From Leptospira bandrabouensis (lineage in GTDB: Bacteria; Spirochaetota; Leptospiria; Leptospirales; Leptospiraceae): a stretch of DNA of 64,000 nucleotides. Under the pieces are notes generated by a model, which had not been told where the DNA came from, made no database searches, and worked only from the letters and a program-made list of their open reading frames with translations. Positions 55,401-63,082 of this stretch are shown piece by piece. A program made the position numbers and the translations under genes. Position 1 is the stretch's first letter, and every line of letters starts with the position of its first letter. The stretch covers positions 46,759 through 110,758 of the forward strand of contig NZ_RQHT01000001.1 in NCBI RefSeq assembly GCF_004770905.1, in the 5' to 3' direction.

Positions 55401-55617
55401 TAATTCTGGATTTATTAACATCTATAAAAATGGATCTCTTTATAAAGCGATTTGTTTTTTACATTCAACTTATTCAAATCCTGGATTCTCCACAATCATT
55501 TACCTATTGTCAGGTGATACTTTGTCAATCAGGTCAAACAGTTCATTCACTGCTACAGGTGGGACACTAAGCACGGCTAGTACTGCCAATATATCAATTT
55601 TTAAGATAGGAAATTAA
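52465..55617 (+). CDS. Large tail fibre/spike with repeats and C1q-like domains
   Basis: This 1050-residue protein has three ~90-residue N-terminal repeats (~50-360): TGTINNLNTNNQSFIRLTDA, SGVITDLNTINRTFIRLTQA and SGIINNLDISRVAVVKLTQA, each ending near W-R-L/I. A middle domain follows. The C-terminus has two C1q/TNF-like jelly-roll domains with GVYTIPESGVYLI (~830) and GVYTAPQNGWYSL (~960). Such domains form trimeric tips that could bind host surface sugars or LPS. No clear ribosome site lies before its ATG. It is the likely host-range determinant. Confidence 0.85.
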   Translation: MALSVTLNEINYSIPEEQETGYGLTLTTYLSDLADYLQNGYLGNVSVRLKLFTNDSTGTINNLNTNNQSFIRLTDATKITGIGNVQIGKIVHLINASSIDIEITNEDELSELNNQIITTDNQSFFLVPNGIVSFYYDSSETKWRLINSNSLLAEKYAVDDSSGVITDLNTINRTFIRLTQATEVRSLSNPVSGKRILILNDTGSTIFLRNENGDSTANNRIETSNGYDYVLLNGYSAQLTYNEGSQRWIVLTNDSIRRDKIEVITTSGIINNLDISRVAVVKLTQATELTGLNSNEEGRELVIFNDNTTPLTIKNESTDSTASNRIQTDTNSDVTIRQYGTVILKYDTVSSRWRIKSRTIDNSEYDDTYQLRSEKGVANGYASLDVSGTVPVNQIDLSFFDLNDVTATTFVGQKTKVVKVNNSETGLELGLANNSSNNYIQFPTAIYSDPLTLGWEVYNDGATPPIDGQGGTPTITLDYRNGALGGIIYEDLNGEGSSAPSDWYVLRGSNGTGEGASYPFTIQANHRASILEISFDYYFRFDGIPGFTINADVRCYIIDDYTGEVIQPSNLYIVQPPNYAGSNNLNIPRKYIGTFQTSLTSQNYRLCIHVANSLGSRSLFFKNVKIWNQEKNYGAIITDWQTYTPVTQGLGTISNSSLRWRRVGTNLEIRGNFRTGTVNTDELRIGLPNGYVIETPITASADVEVCGYMSRDASTILSNMAVLSKNGQNYLTVGFIGSDVNRNPMASVTGNGALGSSEDISLYASVPITGWGGTVQLSSQVGDGRSVVARYSTLSGTTALSGSTLVYVNKQFDSHNGYNTSTGVYTIPESGVYLIQCADYFTASGNGIDIYVNGVIYRKYASYGTSAYSNNSVDLISCNSGDQITCRVASGTLSTNGGTPVQFFSIAKLNSGNQAFAREESVGCEAYCATNRTIDSSTNLRWDTVTKDTHGAMNTTTGVYTAPQNGWYSLTGYIQPTSSNSGFINIYKNGSLYKAICFLHSTYSNPGFSTIIYLLSGDTLSIRSNSSFTATGGTLSTASTANISIFKIGN

Positions 55618-55618
55618 A

Positions 55619-56137
55619 ATGAAAATTATAAGCATCAAAAACAATAACGGGGATGTAATTTCCCCTGGTAACATTAAATCTGATGAAGAATTAGATTCTT
55701 GGATTAATCAATGTATCTCTACAAAAGTATGGGGTGAACCTGAGAGAATCGTAAGAGCTAAGGTTCAATTGGAAGATGAATCCTTTTTATTTCCCGATGA
55801 AGTCTATGATGAATCAGATGTATTAGAGACTATAGAGGCTACAGAGCAGTTAGAAGCTATGGTTAGACTCAAAGCTGAATACACTATTGAAATTTCAGAT
55901 TATAAAAAAGTTCCTAAGTCTGTAACTAGGAGACAATCACGCCGTGCATTACATCAGGCTGGTTTATTAGAGGCTATTGAAAACTACATGGTAACGGCTC
56001 CGATGGAAATCAAGATTGATTGGAGTGAATCACAAGAGATTCAAAGAAATTGGTCATCACTTCCCATTGTCGCTAATGCATTAAACCTAACAGAGAATCA
56101 AATAGATGATCTCTTCATACTAGCGGAGACTCTATAA
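55619..56137 (+). CDS. Phage tail-associated protein, possible fibre accessory
   Basis: This 172-residue acidic protein directly follows the fibre gene. The C-terminal block (PKSVTRRQSRRALHQAGLLE) resembles a motif in proteins next to tail fibres in many phages. It may be a fibre chaperone or hinge. No firm family is claimed. Confidence 0.65.
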   Translation: MKIISIKNNNGDVISPGNIKSDEELDSWINQCISTKVWGEPERIVRAKVQLEDESFLFPDEVYDESDVLETIEATEQLEAMVRLKAEYTIEISDYKKVPKSVTRRQSRRALHQAGLLEAIENYMVTAPMEIKIDWSESQEIQRNWSSLPIVANALNLTENQIDDLFILAETL

Positions 56138-56472
56138 TGGAAATCTTTAACGGAATAGAATTAAAAGACTGGTTCGCTCTGTTTAATCTTCTAACCCCTA
56201 TTTTCTTTTGGGTAGCGAAAAGATACATTCAAGATGTTGTAACCGAAGTTAAAAAAGATATTGAGAAAGCAATTGAAGACTTAGAGGAAAAACTCTCAGA
56301 AGATCAAATCAAAATAAACGATAAGGTCAACGAGATTGAGAGAAGAGTTTTAATCATAGAAACTAATTATACTAACAAGAATGAATCTATCGAAAGAATC
56401 GAAACTAACATTGAAAAGCTATTCGATAAAATAGAAGAATTAAAAAACGAAATCTATAGAAATAACAGGTAA
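56137..56472 (+). CDS. Small membrane protein with coiled coil, holin-like
   Basis: This 111-residue protein has one N-terminal hydrophobic segment (WFALFNLLTPIFFWVAKRYI) and a long, charged coiled-coil tail (IEKAIEDLEEKLSEDQIKIN). It starts one base before the end of the previous gene. The layout suits a holin, spanin-like or tail-linked membrane protein. No endolysin is visible beside it in this window. Confidence 0.6.
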   Translation: MEIFNGIELKDWFALFNLLTPIFFWVAKRYIQDVVTEVKKDIEKAIEDLEEKLSEDQIKINDKVNEIERRVLIIETNYTNKNESIERIETNIEKLFDKIEELKNEIYRNNR

Positions 56473-56482
56473 GGAATTATAT

Positions 56483-56836
56483 ATGTTTGATGAATTTGAT
56501 ATAAAAAAATCAGTAATTGAAAAAATGCTTAGAGACCTTGAGGAACGGGAAGGAGACGACTTAAAGAGCCGCCTAAAAATCGGAATCAAGGAACCAGAAA
56601 TCACAGAGTTTAAATCAGAAGACGGAATGTCTGGAGGAAAACTCGTTAAAGGTGGTGGAACTATCCAGGTAACTAAAGGAACATTAAATCCAGAAGATGA
56701 CGAGATTCCTGATTCTATTAAGCGATTAATGGGAATCCATGAAATGAACTCTCTACACGATGAAGATGAGGACGAATCCGAAGAAGATCCAACCGACATT
56801 CTTTCTAGATTAAAGAAGATAGCTAAGAAGGGTTAA
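56483..56836 (+). CDS. Acidic phage protein of unknown function
   Basis: This 117-residue, very acidic protein has a Gly-rich middle (GMSGGKLVKGGGTIQV), an Asp/Glu-rich tail (HDEDEDESEEDPTD) and a basic end (LKKIAKKG). No family is recognised. It lies between the holin-like and adaptor genes. Confidence 0.6.
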   Translation: MFDEFDIKKSVIEKMLRDLEEREGDDLKSRLKIGIKEPEITEFKSEDGMSGGKLVKGGGTIQVTKGTLNPEDDEIPDSIKRLMGIHEMNSLHDEDEDESEEDPTDILSRLKKIAKKG

Positions 56837-56841
56837 TAGTA

Positions 56842-57699
56842 ATGTTGACCACAGATGAGTTAATCAGTGACTTAAAACTGAGAGCCTCAATTCCCGAAAC
56901 TCAAGCCCTATTCTCTACTGAAAGATTCATACAAATCTTGAATTCAGAAATGAATACTAAAATCATTCCTCTTATAATGAGGTTGAATGATTCACATTTC
57001 GTAACAAATAAGACTGTAACATTACCTTTCGATAGAGACTACATATCATTCCCTAGCGATGGTCTCGGACAATCTATTGTAGATATATTCATTAATAAGG
57101 GACGAGTAGCTTTAATTCCACTTACCGAAAAAGAAAGGTTTTGTGGTGGGAATGGAATCTACTTAGAAGGCTATAAGATTAAATTCATTAATCCTTCACA
57201 GTATCACAATAAGGATATAGTAATCTATTATCACAAGAGACCTCTTCCCCTAATCTCAACTTCTAAGACCGCAAGAGTGACCTCAATAGATACAAACATA
57301 ATAGATGTAGATACCAACGTGTCTTCATTTGTTCCTTCATACCAATTAGAAGTTATTTCCTCAATAGAACCTTTTGAATCTAAAGGAATAGTAACCATTT
57401 CAGCGAAGAACAGTAATAAACAATATGTTTTAGATAATATAACCTTTCTAGAAGTCGGTGACTATCTATCGCCGAAAGGATATACTCCAATCCCTCAAAT
57501 TCCATTAGAAGCTTTTGAGTTACTATCTCAAAGAGCGGTAATCAAATGTCTTGAAGCTTTAAAGGATGGTGAAGGTTTAAAGAATGCAATGTCTGACTAT
57601 GTAGTTATGGAAAGGGAACTTCAGACCCTCTTATCTCCGAGAACAGGAAACATTCCTAAGAAGATAGGATCTTCTAACTCCCTTTGGAATAGCTGGTAA
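56842..57699 (+). CDS. Putative head-tail adaptor (connector) protein
   Basis: This 285-residue protein has a helical N-terminus (LISDLKLRASIPETQALFS), a beta-rich centre and a helical C-terminus (AFELLSQRAVIKCLEALKDG). The layout and its place just before the nozzle-like gene resemble podovirus adaptors such as those of P22 and T7. The assignment is by synteny and fold impression. Confidence 0.7.
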   Translation: MLTTDELISDLKLRASIPETQALFSTERFIQILNSEMNTKIIPLIMRLNDSHFVTNKTVTLPFDRDYISFPSDGLGQSIVDIFINKGRVALIPLTEKERFCGGNGIYLEGYKIKFINPSQYHNKDIVIYYHKRPLPLISTSKTARVTSIDTNIIDVDTNVSSFVPSYQLEVISSIEPFESKGIVTISAKNSNKQYVLDNITFLEVGDYLSPKGYTPIPQIPLEAFELLSQRAVIKCLEALKDGEGLKNAMSDYVVMERELQTLLSPRTGNIPKKIGSSNSLWNSW

Positions 57700-57703
57700 G
57701 TAA

Positions 57704-60172
57704 ATGTCTAAGCAGATTCTAACAGTCAATCTACAGGGATTATTTATAAATAATAACCCTATCAATGGAGATACAGCACCTCTAGGAAGTTGTAAGGAAG
57801 CTCTTAACACTGTAGTATCTAGACAAGGAATTATCTCTTCTAGACGAGGTTTTAGTAATTACTCTAATCAAATCATAGGTGGAGACATTTCATCTATTTT
57901 TCTTTATAAAAACAAAAAAGTTATTCATTCTGAAGACAGAATCTTTCGTGATGACGGAAACGGTGTATGGTCTGAAATAGCTTCTAACATTGAACTCGCT
58001 GACATTAGTTACAAGTTACGTTCCGTACAGGCCAAGAATAACTTATACTTCACAAGTAGCAAAGGGATAAAAAAACTAGAGTCCTTAACCAGTCCAGTTA
58101 AACAAGCAGGTATTCCCAAGGCATTAAATGGTAATGCAATACTTATAGATACAGGGGCTACTTGGTTAGCTTCGGGAACTAATGTAGCTTATAGATGTGT
58201 AATCGGAACTAGAGACGTAAATAATAACCTTTTACTAGGATCTCCATCACAAAGATTAGTAATTTCAAATACTGGTTTCAATGAGGCTTATGTTGACTTA
58301 ACTTTTAACCTTCCAGATGGATTAACTACTGATTATAACGTAGAAATCTATAGATCCGAAGCTTCTGTAAACCTAGATGTAGAACCCTCGGACGAATTAA
58401 AACTTGCGGGTGTCCACAATATAACATCTACAGACCTAACTAATGGTTACATTAATTTTCAGGATAAGACAATTCCTGAAATGTTAGGAGTAAGTCTCTA
58501 TACAAATCAAAGTCAAGAATCTCTAGTCAATGCTAATGATCCTCCACCCTTCGCAAAAGACATGACTCAATATAAAAACTTCACTCTCTATGCTAATACA
58601 AAACTTGTAGGTAGAGCCGAATTCAATTTCTTAGGGGTCGGTGGAGATGGTTTCAATCCTTCAAATACAATCACTATAGATAATGTAACTTACATAGGAT
58701 CAACTGGAAACATTTCAGCGTTAGCACAATTCGAAATAGTTACTTCTGGAACTCCAGCTCGTAACATAGAAGAGACAGCTTATAATTTTGTAAATGTTGT
58801 AAACTCATATCCTGGAAATACTTCTCATTACGCATTCTATACCAGTTCGGCTAATGACATTCCTGGAAACGTAACAATAGAAACTAGATCTACTGGAGCC
58901 GATGCAATTAGTATAACCTCAAACAAAGGGACGGCCTTTCAACCTGATTTAACTACTCCACTTCTAACGGATAACGATACTTCACCGAATAAGATCTATA
59001 TTTCCAAAGCAGACCAACCAGAAGCAGTTCCTCCAGCTAATTTCGTAACTTGTGGATCTAAGAACTTTCCAATCAAACGAATCATAGCATTAAGAGAATC
59101 AGTATATATCTTCAAACAAGATGGTATTTTTATGTTATCAGGAGAAGACTTTGTTTCATTTAGAGTAAACCTTCTAGATGATTCAACGCAATTAATCGCT
59201 CCGAATTCAGCTATATCATTTAATAACTCAGTTTTTGCATTTACAGACCAAGGAATTATTTCAGTCAGTGATTCAGGAGTGGAAGTAGTTTCTTATGACA
59301 TAGAATCTCCTTTAATTCAATTATTATCTAATTCAAACATTAATCTATCCTTTGGGGTCGGTTATGAATCCGAGAGATCTTACATTCTTTTTGTTCCTGA
59401 AACGTCGGATCTTACAGCGTGTAATATCGCCTATGTCTTCAACCAATTCACGAATACATTCACAAAATGGAACGTAGGATTAGTTAAGGCAGGTGTTTTA
59501 GACAGAGCCGATAACCGTTTATATTTTGCTAAATCAGACAATAGATTACTCCGAGAACGTAAAGACTATAAATCTTCAGATTACTACGACCAAGAAATTG
59601 AATCTACTTTAGTTTCCTACTCAGGTAACGAACTTATTCTAGATGATATTCTAAACGAAATGAAGGTTGGTGACTCTGTATTCCAAGGATCTAGAAACGC
59701 ACTTATTACCGAAATAGACATTAACACAAAAACTATAACAGTAGATAAGACATTAGATGGTTGGCTTGTAGATGAAGTAATAAAAGTAGTTAAACCTATA
59801 GATGTAAAGATAATTACGAATCCGATCACGGCAGGTAATCCCGCTAAAATTAAACAATTCATAGAATCTACCTTTCTATTTAATAACCCTTCATTTAGAA
59901 AACTAACTCTATCTTTTAATACGAACTTTAACGAGACATTTGTTAGAACAGACTTAACGTCATCATCTAGAGAAGGATGGGGGGAAATTCCTTGGGGACA
60001 AAACTGGGGTGGTAACACTGTTTCAACTGCATCATTCAGAACTCTTTACCCCGCAAATACACAAAGGGGTTTATGGTCTTCAATAAGAATCGAATCTAAA
60101 CAAGCATTTAACTCATTTGAACTTATGGGAATCTCTGTAATTTGTTCTGATATTTCGGAGAGGTTCAAATAA
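57704..60172 (+). CDS. Putative tail nozzle protein
   Basis: This 822-residue protein starts with a pattern typical of podovirus nozzle or tubular-B proteins (VSRQGIISSRRGFSNYSNQ). Long beta-rich repeats consistent with a propeller or ring (KNLYFTSSKGIKKL-like text; VFAFTDQGIISVSDSG) follow. It would form the end of the short tail through which DNA leaves. The assignment is by pattern and order. Confidence 0.78.
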   Translation: MSKQILTVNLQGLFINNNPINGDTAPLGSCKEALNTVVSRQGIISSRRGFSNYSNQIIGGDISSIFLYKNKKVIHSEDRIFRDDGNGVWSEIASNIELADISYKLRSVQAKNNLYFTSSKGIKKLESLTSPVKQAGIPKALNGNAILIDTGATWLASGTNVAYRCVIGTRDVNNNLLLGSPSQRLVISNTGFNEAYVDLTFNLPDGLTTDYNVEIYRSEASVNLDVEPSDELKLAGVHNITSTDLTNGYINFQDKTIPEMLGVSLYTNQSQESLVNANDPPPFAKDMTQYKNFTLYANTKLVGRAEFNFLGVGGDGFNPSNTITIDNVTYIGSTGNISALAQFEIVTSGTPARNIEETAYNFVNVVNSYPGNTSHYAFYTSSANDIPGNVTIETRSTGADAISITSNKGTAFQPDLTTPLLTDNDTSPNKIYISKADQPEAVPPANFVTCGSKNFPIKRIIALRESVYIFKQDGIFMLSGEDFVSFRVNLLDDSTQLIAPNSAISFNNSVFAFTDQGIISVSDSGVEVVSYDIESPLIQLLSNSNINLSFGVGYESERSYILFVPETSDLTACNIAYVFNQFTNTFTKWNVGLVKAGVLDRADNRLYFAKSDNRLLRERKDYKSSDYYDQEIESTLVSYSGNELILDDILNEMKVGDSVFQGSRNALITEIDINTKTITVDKTLDGWLVDEVIKVVKPIDVKIITNPITAGNPAKIKQFIESTFLFNNPSFRKLTLSFNTNFNETFVRTDLTSSSREGWGEIPWGQNWGGNTVSTASFRTLYPANTQRGLWSSIRIESKQAFNSFELMGISVICSDISERFK

Positions 60173-60588
60173 TGGCAAACCTACCATCACAAAAACGAAT
60201 CCTAGAACAAGACCTTGGTTCGGACGTTCCTTCATGGACTAGAAAGTTATTAAGTCCTCTTAACTCATTCTTCGAGAGTTTATATTCTGCATTTAACCGA
60301 GACATTACTTTTCGAGAAAACATTAGGTGCGATTACAGAGACATTATAGTTACTACTACGGCAAACTATGACTCAAGAGAATTTACTCCGATTAAATTTA
60401 AGAACAACTTAAAAGAGAGAGTAGATACAATCCTAATCTCTCAAATCTCAGAGGATAGAGCTGTATTTACTCCAGTGTATGAATCCACTTCACTCGCTTG
60501 GAATGAGTATAACAAAGAAATAACTATTCACTATATTTCAGGACTCGAACCTAACAAATCTTATAAACTAAAACTATTATTATTTTAA
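60172..60588 (+). CDS. Small tail protein, likely fibre/nozzle accessory
   Basis: This 138-residue protein has FFESLYSAFNRDITFREN, a motif seen in small podovirus tail proteins next to the nozzle gene, and a beta-rich C-terminus (ITIHYISGLEPNKSYKLKL). It overlaps the preceding stop by one base. Function inferred from context. Confidence 0.6.
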   Translation: MANLPSQKRILEQDLGSDVPSWTRKLLSPLNSFFESLYSAFNRDITFRENIRCDYRDIIVTTTANYDSREFTPIKFKNNLKERVDTILISQISEDRAVFTPVYESTSLAWNEYNKEITIHYISGLEPNKSYKLKLLLF

Positions 60589-60612
60589 ATTACTAATTAA
60601 CAGGAACTTATT

Positions 60613-61878
60613 ATGGCATATCTAAGAGCGAAATCAAAATCAGGACAACCAGGCGAACTAGGACAACCAAACACTAGTCTTTCTAATACTGAAAACTCTA
60701 CAATCCAAGGAACATCTAGTCAAACAGGAACCCCTTCTCCTAACAAGACAAGTAATTTTGTCGATATGAACACGTACTTAAAAAATAACGAAAAACAAAT
60801 CAATGAGTTTGCAGATAAGTCAACAAGTGGAATCGTTAATAAGGCAAATACTATTGAATCCAACATTTCCGACGCTGACAGTAGATTTAAACAATCAGTA
60901 GCTAAAGATACATTCACAGAGGACAAATCCTGGTTAGATAATATATTCAATGATCCTTCTAAGTTCACAAAAGAGAAACCAAACGTAGATAGATTTCATA
61001 CAATCAGAGACGACAAATGGTCTGGAGACACTTCATTAGAAGATCAACTTTCTGGATACGAAACTAGAAAGGACATTGATTACGTAGATGATCGAGCTGA
61101 AGCGTTTCAATCAAGGGAAGGTAGAGAAGGAATTTTAAAAGAACAAAATAAAGGGACTAGATACAGTCCGAACCTTTCGAAACTGGATGGAGCTTTACTA
61201 CAGTCTTCTGATACGGCTCGTAACACTTTCATTGATAGAGGAAAAAACATTCAAAACAAAGACCTTCTTGGAAACCTTATAGGTAAGGAAGTCGATGCGA
61301 ATAACCTATATAGAGATACAAAGAAAAAAAATACTGAATTCTCTACAGAAGCAAAGTCTAGATTTAATCCAACTTATACAGATCACAAAAACCAATTAAC
61401 TGGATATGCTAACGAAGTAAATAAGAACGCTAAAAACCGTGATGATTGGGCTACAGGAATGAATATGCAATCACAGCCTGTATGGGTTCCAGATTATAAT
61501 TATTCAGATGCTAATGGTTCTACAGGTACTTGGGTCAATATGCCAAATGCAGTAAATCCTTTCGAGTTAGGCGATCCTATGGGGGATCAAGAATTCAAAA
61601 ACAAACTAAATTCACAACTTGGAGTAGATAACAAGGCCTACGATATAATGAGAAACAGAGATTCAGCGAATATCAATACTGTATCTACTCAAGAAGATTT
61701 AGCAAAATTACAGGCGTTAAATGAATTAGGTGGTGAAGAATTCGCTCAAGATTATTTAGATCCTAACGCATACAGAAACAGATCTCTTAGAAACTTCGGA
61801 GATAAAACAAACCCAAATCTATGGGATCAAATAATGGCTATTGATACAAATAGACGTTATTCTCCATCGAACTACTAA
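60613..61878 (+). CDS. Large virion-associated protein, possible ejection protein
   Basis: This 421-residue, hydrophilic Asn/Asp/Lys-rich, largely helical protein (ADKSTSGIVNKANTIESNIS, TYTDHKNQLTGYANEVNKNA) has no transmembrane segment. Its size and position after the nozzle suggest an internal or ejected virion protein of a podovirus. No family is recognised. Confidence 0.6.
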   Translation: MAYLRAKSKSGQPGELGQPNTSLSNTENSTIQGTSSQTGTPSPNKTSNFVDMNTYLKNNEKQINEFADKSTSGIVNKANTIESNISDADSRFKQSVAKDTFTEDKSWLDNIFNDPSKFTKEKPNVDRFHTIRDDKWSGDTSLEDQLSGYETRKDIDYVDDRAEAFQSREGREGILKEQNKGTRYSPNLSKLDGALLQSSDTARNTFIDRGKNIQNKDLLGNLIGKEVDANNLYRDTKKKNTEFSTEAKSRFNPTYTDHKNQLTGYANEVNKNAKNRDDWATGMNMQSQPVWVPDYNYSDANGSTGTWVNMPNAVNPFELGDPMGDQEFKNKLNSQLGVDNKAYDIMRNRDSANINTVSTQEDLAKLQALNELGGEEFAQDYLDPNAYRNRSLRNFGDKTNPNLWDQIMAIDTNRRYSPSNY

Positions 61879-61897
61879 TTAAGAGGAATTATAATAT

Positions 61898-63082
61898 ATG
61901 TTTGATAAACTAGCAGGTCTCGTCGGAATCGGTAAAGGTTACGGAAACGCTTTAAACCAAAACAATCAATTAATGCAAATGATGGGAGCAATCAATAAGC
62001 CCTATCGAATAGATAAAAATGAATACCAAGACGTTCAATTCGTCGATCCAAAATATGCAGGAGATCTAGAGGCAGAACTTCAGGGAGAAACTGCATTTAA
62101 TGACATTAGCGATGATCCAGCCGTAAGGAATGCACAATTACAAGCCTTATCCGAAATGGAACAATTGGCAGATAAAGGAATCACTCTACAGGATGAAGCT
62201 AACCAAAGAAAATTCATAAACAGAGCAAATACAGAAGCAAGAGCAAATAGAGAGGCAATAGACCAAAACATGCAGGCACGGGGTCTCGGTGGTTCTGGTT
62301 TAGCATACACGTCAAAACTTATGGCAGATCAAGAGGCTTCCAATAGATTAGCAGAACAAGGAACAGACTTAGCTTCCGCTAATGCTGACAGAAGATTTAA
62401 CGCAATACAAGGACTAGGAGATATGTCAGGAAGCGTAAGAGGACAAGATTATCAAATAGCTTCCAACAAAGCTGGAGCAAACGACGCTGTTAATAATTAT
62501 AACACGAATTTAAAAAATCAAATTAACCAGGTTAATAACTCTAACCAACAAACATGGAATAATAACGTAGCGAACACACGTAACGACCAAACTAGATATA
62601 ACCGAGACAACAAATTAAAAATTGAGGGAATCAATGCTGGTTCTGTATCTAATGCGAACAATACAACTACTAGTGGATTAACTTCTCTAGCTGGTTCCAA
62701 TGCTAATCTACAAGTTGGTAGAGACCAAGCGATCGGTAATTTTGCAGGCTCTCTTTTGAGCGGTGGAGGAATGTTAGCTGGTGGAATGATGACAAAATCA
62801 GATAAGCGAGTTAAAAAAGATATTTCAAAACTAAAACCTTCAGAGGCTCTACGAGAATTAACAGGTCATAAGTTCAAGTATAAAGATTCGTTCGATGATG
62901 GAAACGATCATGTAGGATTCATGGCTCAAGATTTTGAAAAAGTTATTCCGTCGGCTGTAAGTAATGATGAAGACGGTTTCAAATCTATTGATTATGGAAA
63001 TCCAGAAGTTCAAGCTATCCAACTATCCGCAATTTCGGAACTTCTTAACAAAATTGATAAAATTGAAAAGAAGGTAGCATAA
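61898..63082 (+). CDS. Virion protein with C-terminal S74 chaperone/peptidase domain
   Basis: This 394-residue protein has an Ala/Gly/Asn-rich helical body (ARGLGGSGLAYTSKLMADQE) resembling ejection proteins. The C-terminal ~95 residues form a peptidase S74 intramolecular-chaperone domain: SDKRVKKDISKLKPSEAL, HKFKYKD, HVGFMAQDFEKVIPSAV and YGNPEVQAIQLSAISEL. In known cases the domain helps trimerise fibres and cuts itself off at a Ser. Finding it outside the fibre gene is unusual. Confidence 0.82.
   Translation: MFDKLAGLVGIGKGYGNALNQNNQLMQMMGAINKPYRIDKNEYQDVQFVDPKYAGDLEAELQGETAFNDISDDPAVRNAQLQALSEMEQLADKGITLQDEANQRKFINRANTEARANREAIDQNMQARGLGGSGLAYTSKLMADQEASNRLAEQGTDLASANADRRFNAIQGLGDMSGSVRGQDYQIASNKAGANDAVNNYNTNLKNQINQVNNSNQQTWNNNVANTRNDQTRYNRDNKLKIEGINAGSVSNANNTTTSGLTSLAGSNANLQVGRDQAIGNFAGSLLSGGGMLAGGMMTKSDKRVKKDISKLKPSEALRELTGHKFKYKDSFDDGNDHVGFMAQDFEKVIPSAVSNDEDGFKSIDYGNPEVQAIQLSAISELLNKIDKIEKKVA

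Noticed and set aside
59617..60018. A 133-residue minus-strand frame within the nozzle gene.
   Set aside because: It is antisense to a well-supported late gene, with no ribosome site and no family-like sequence.
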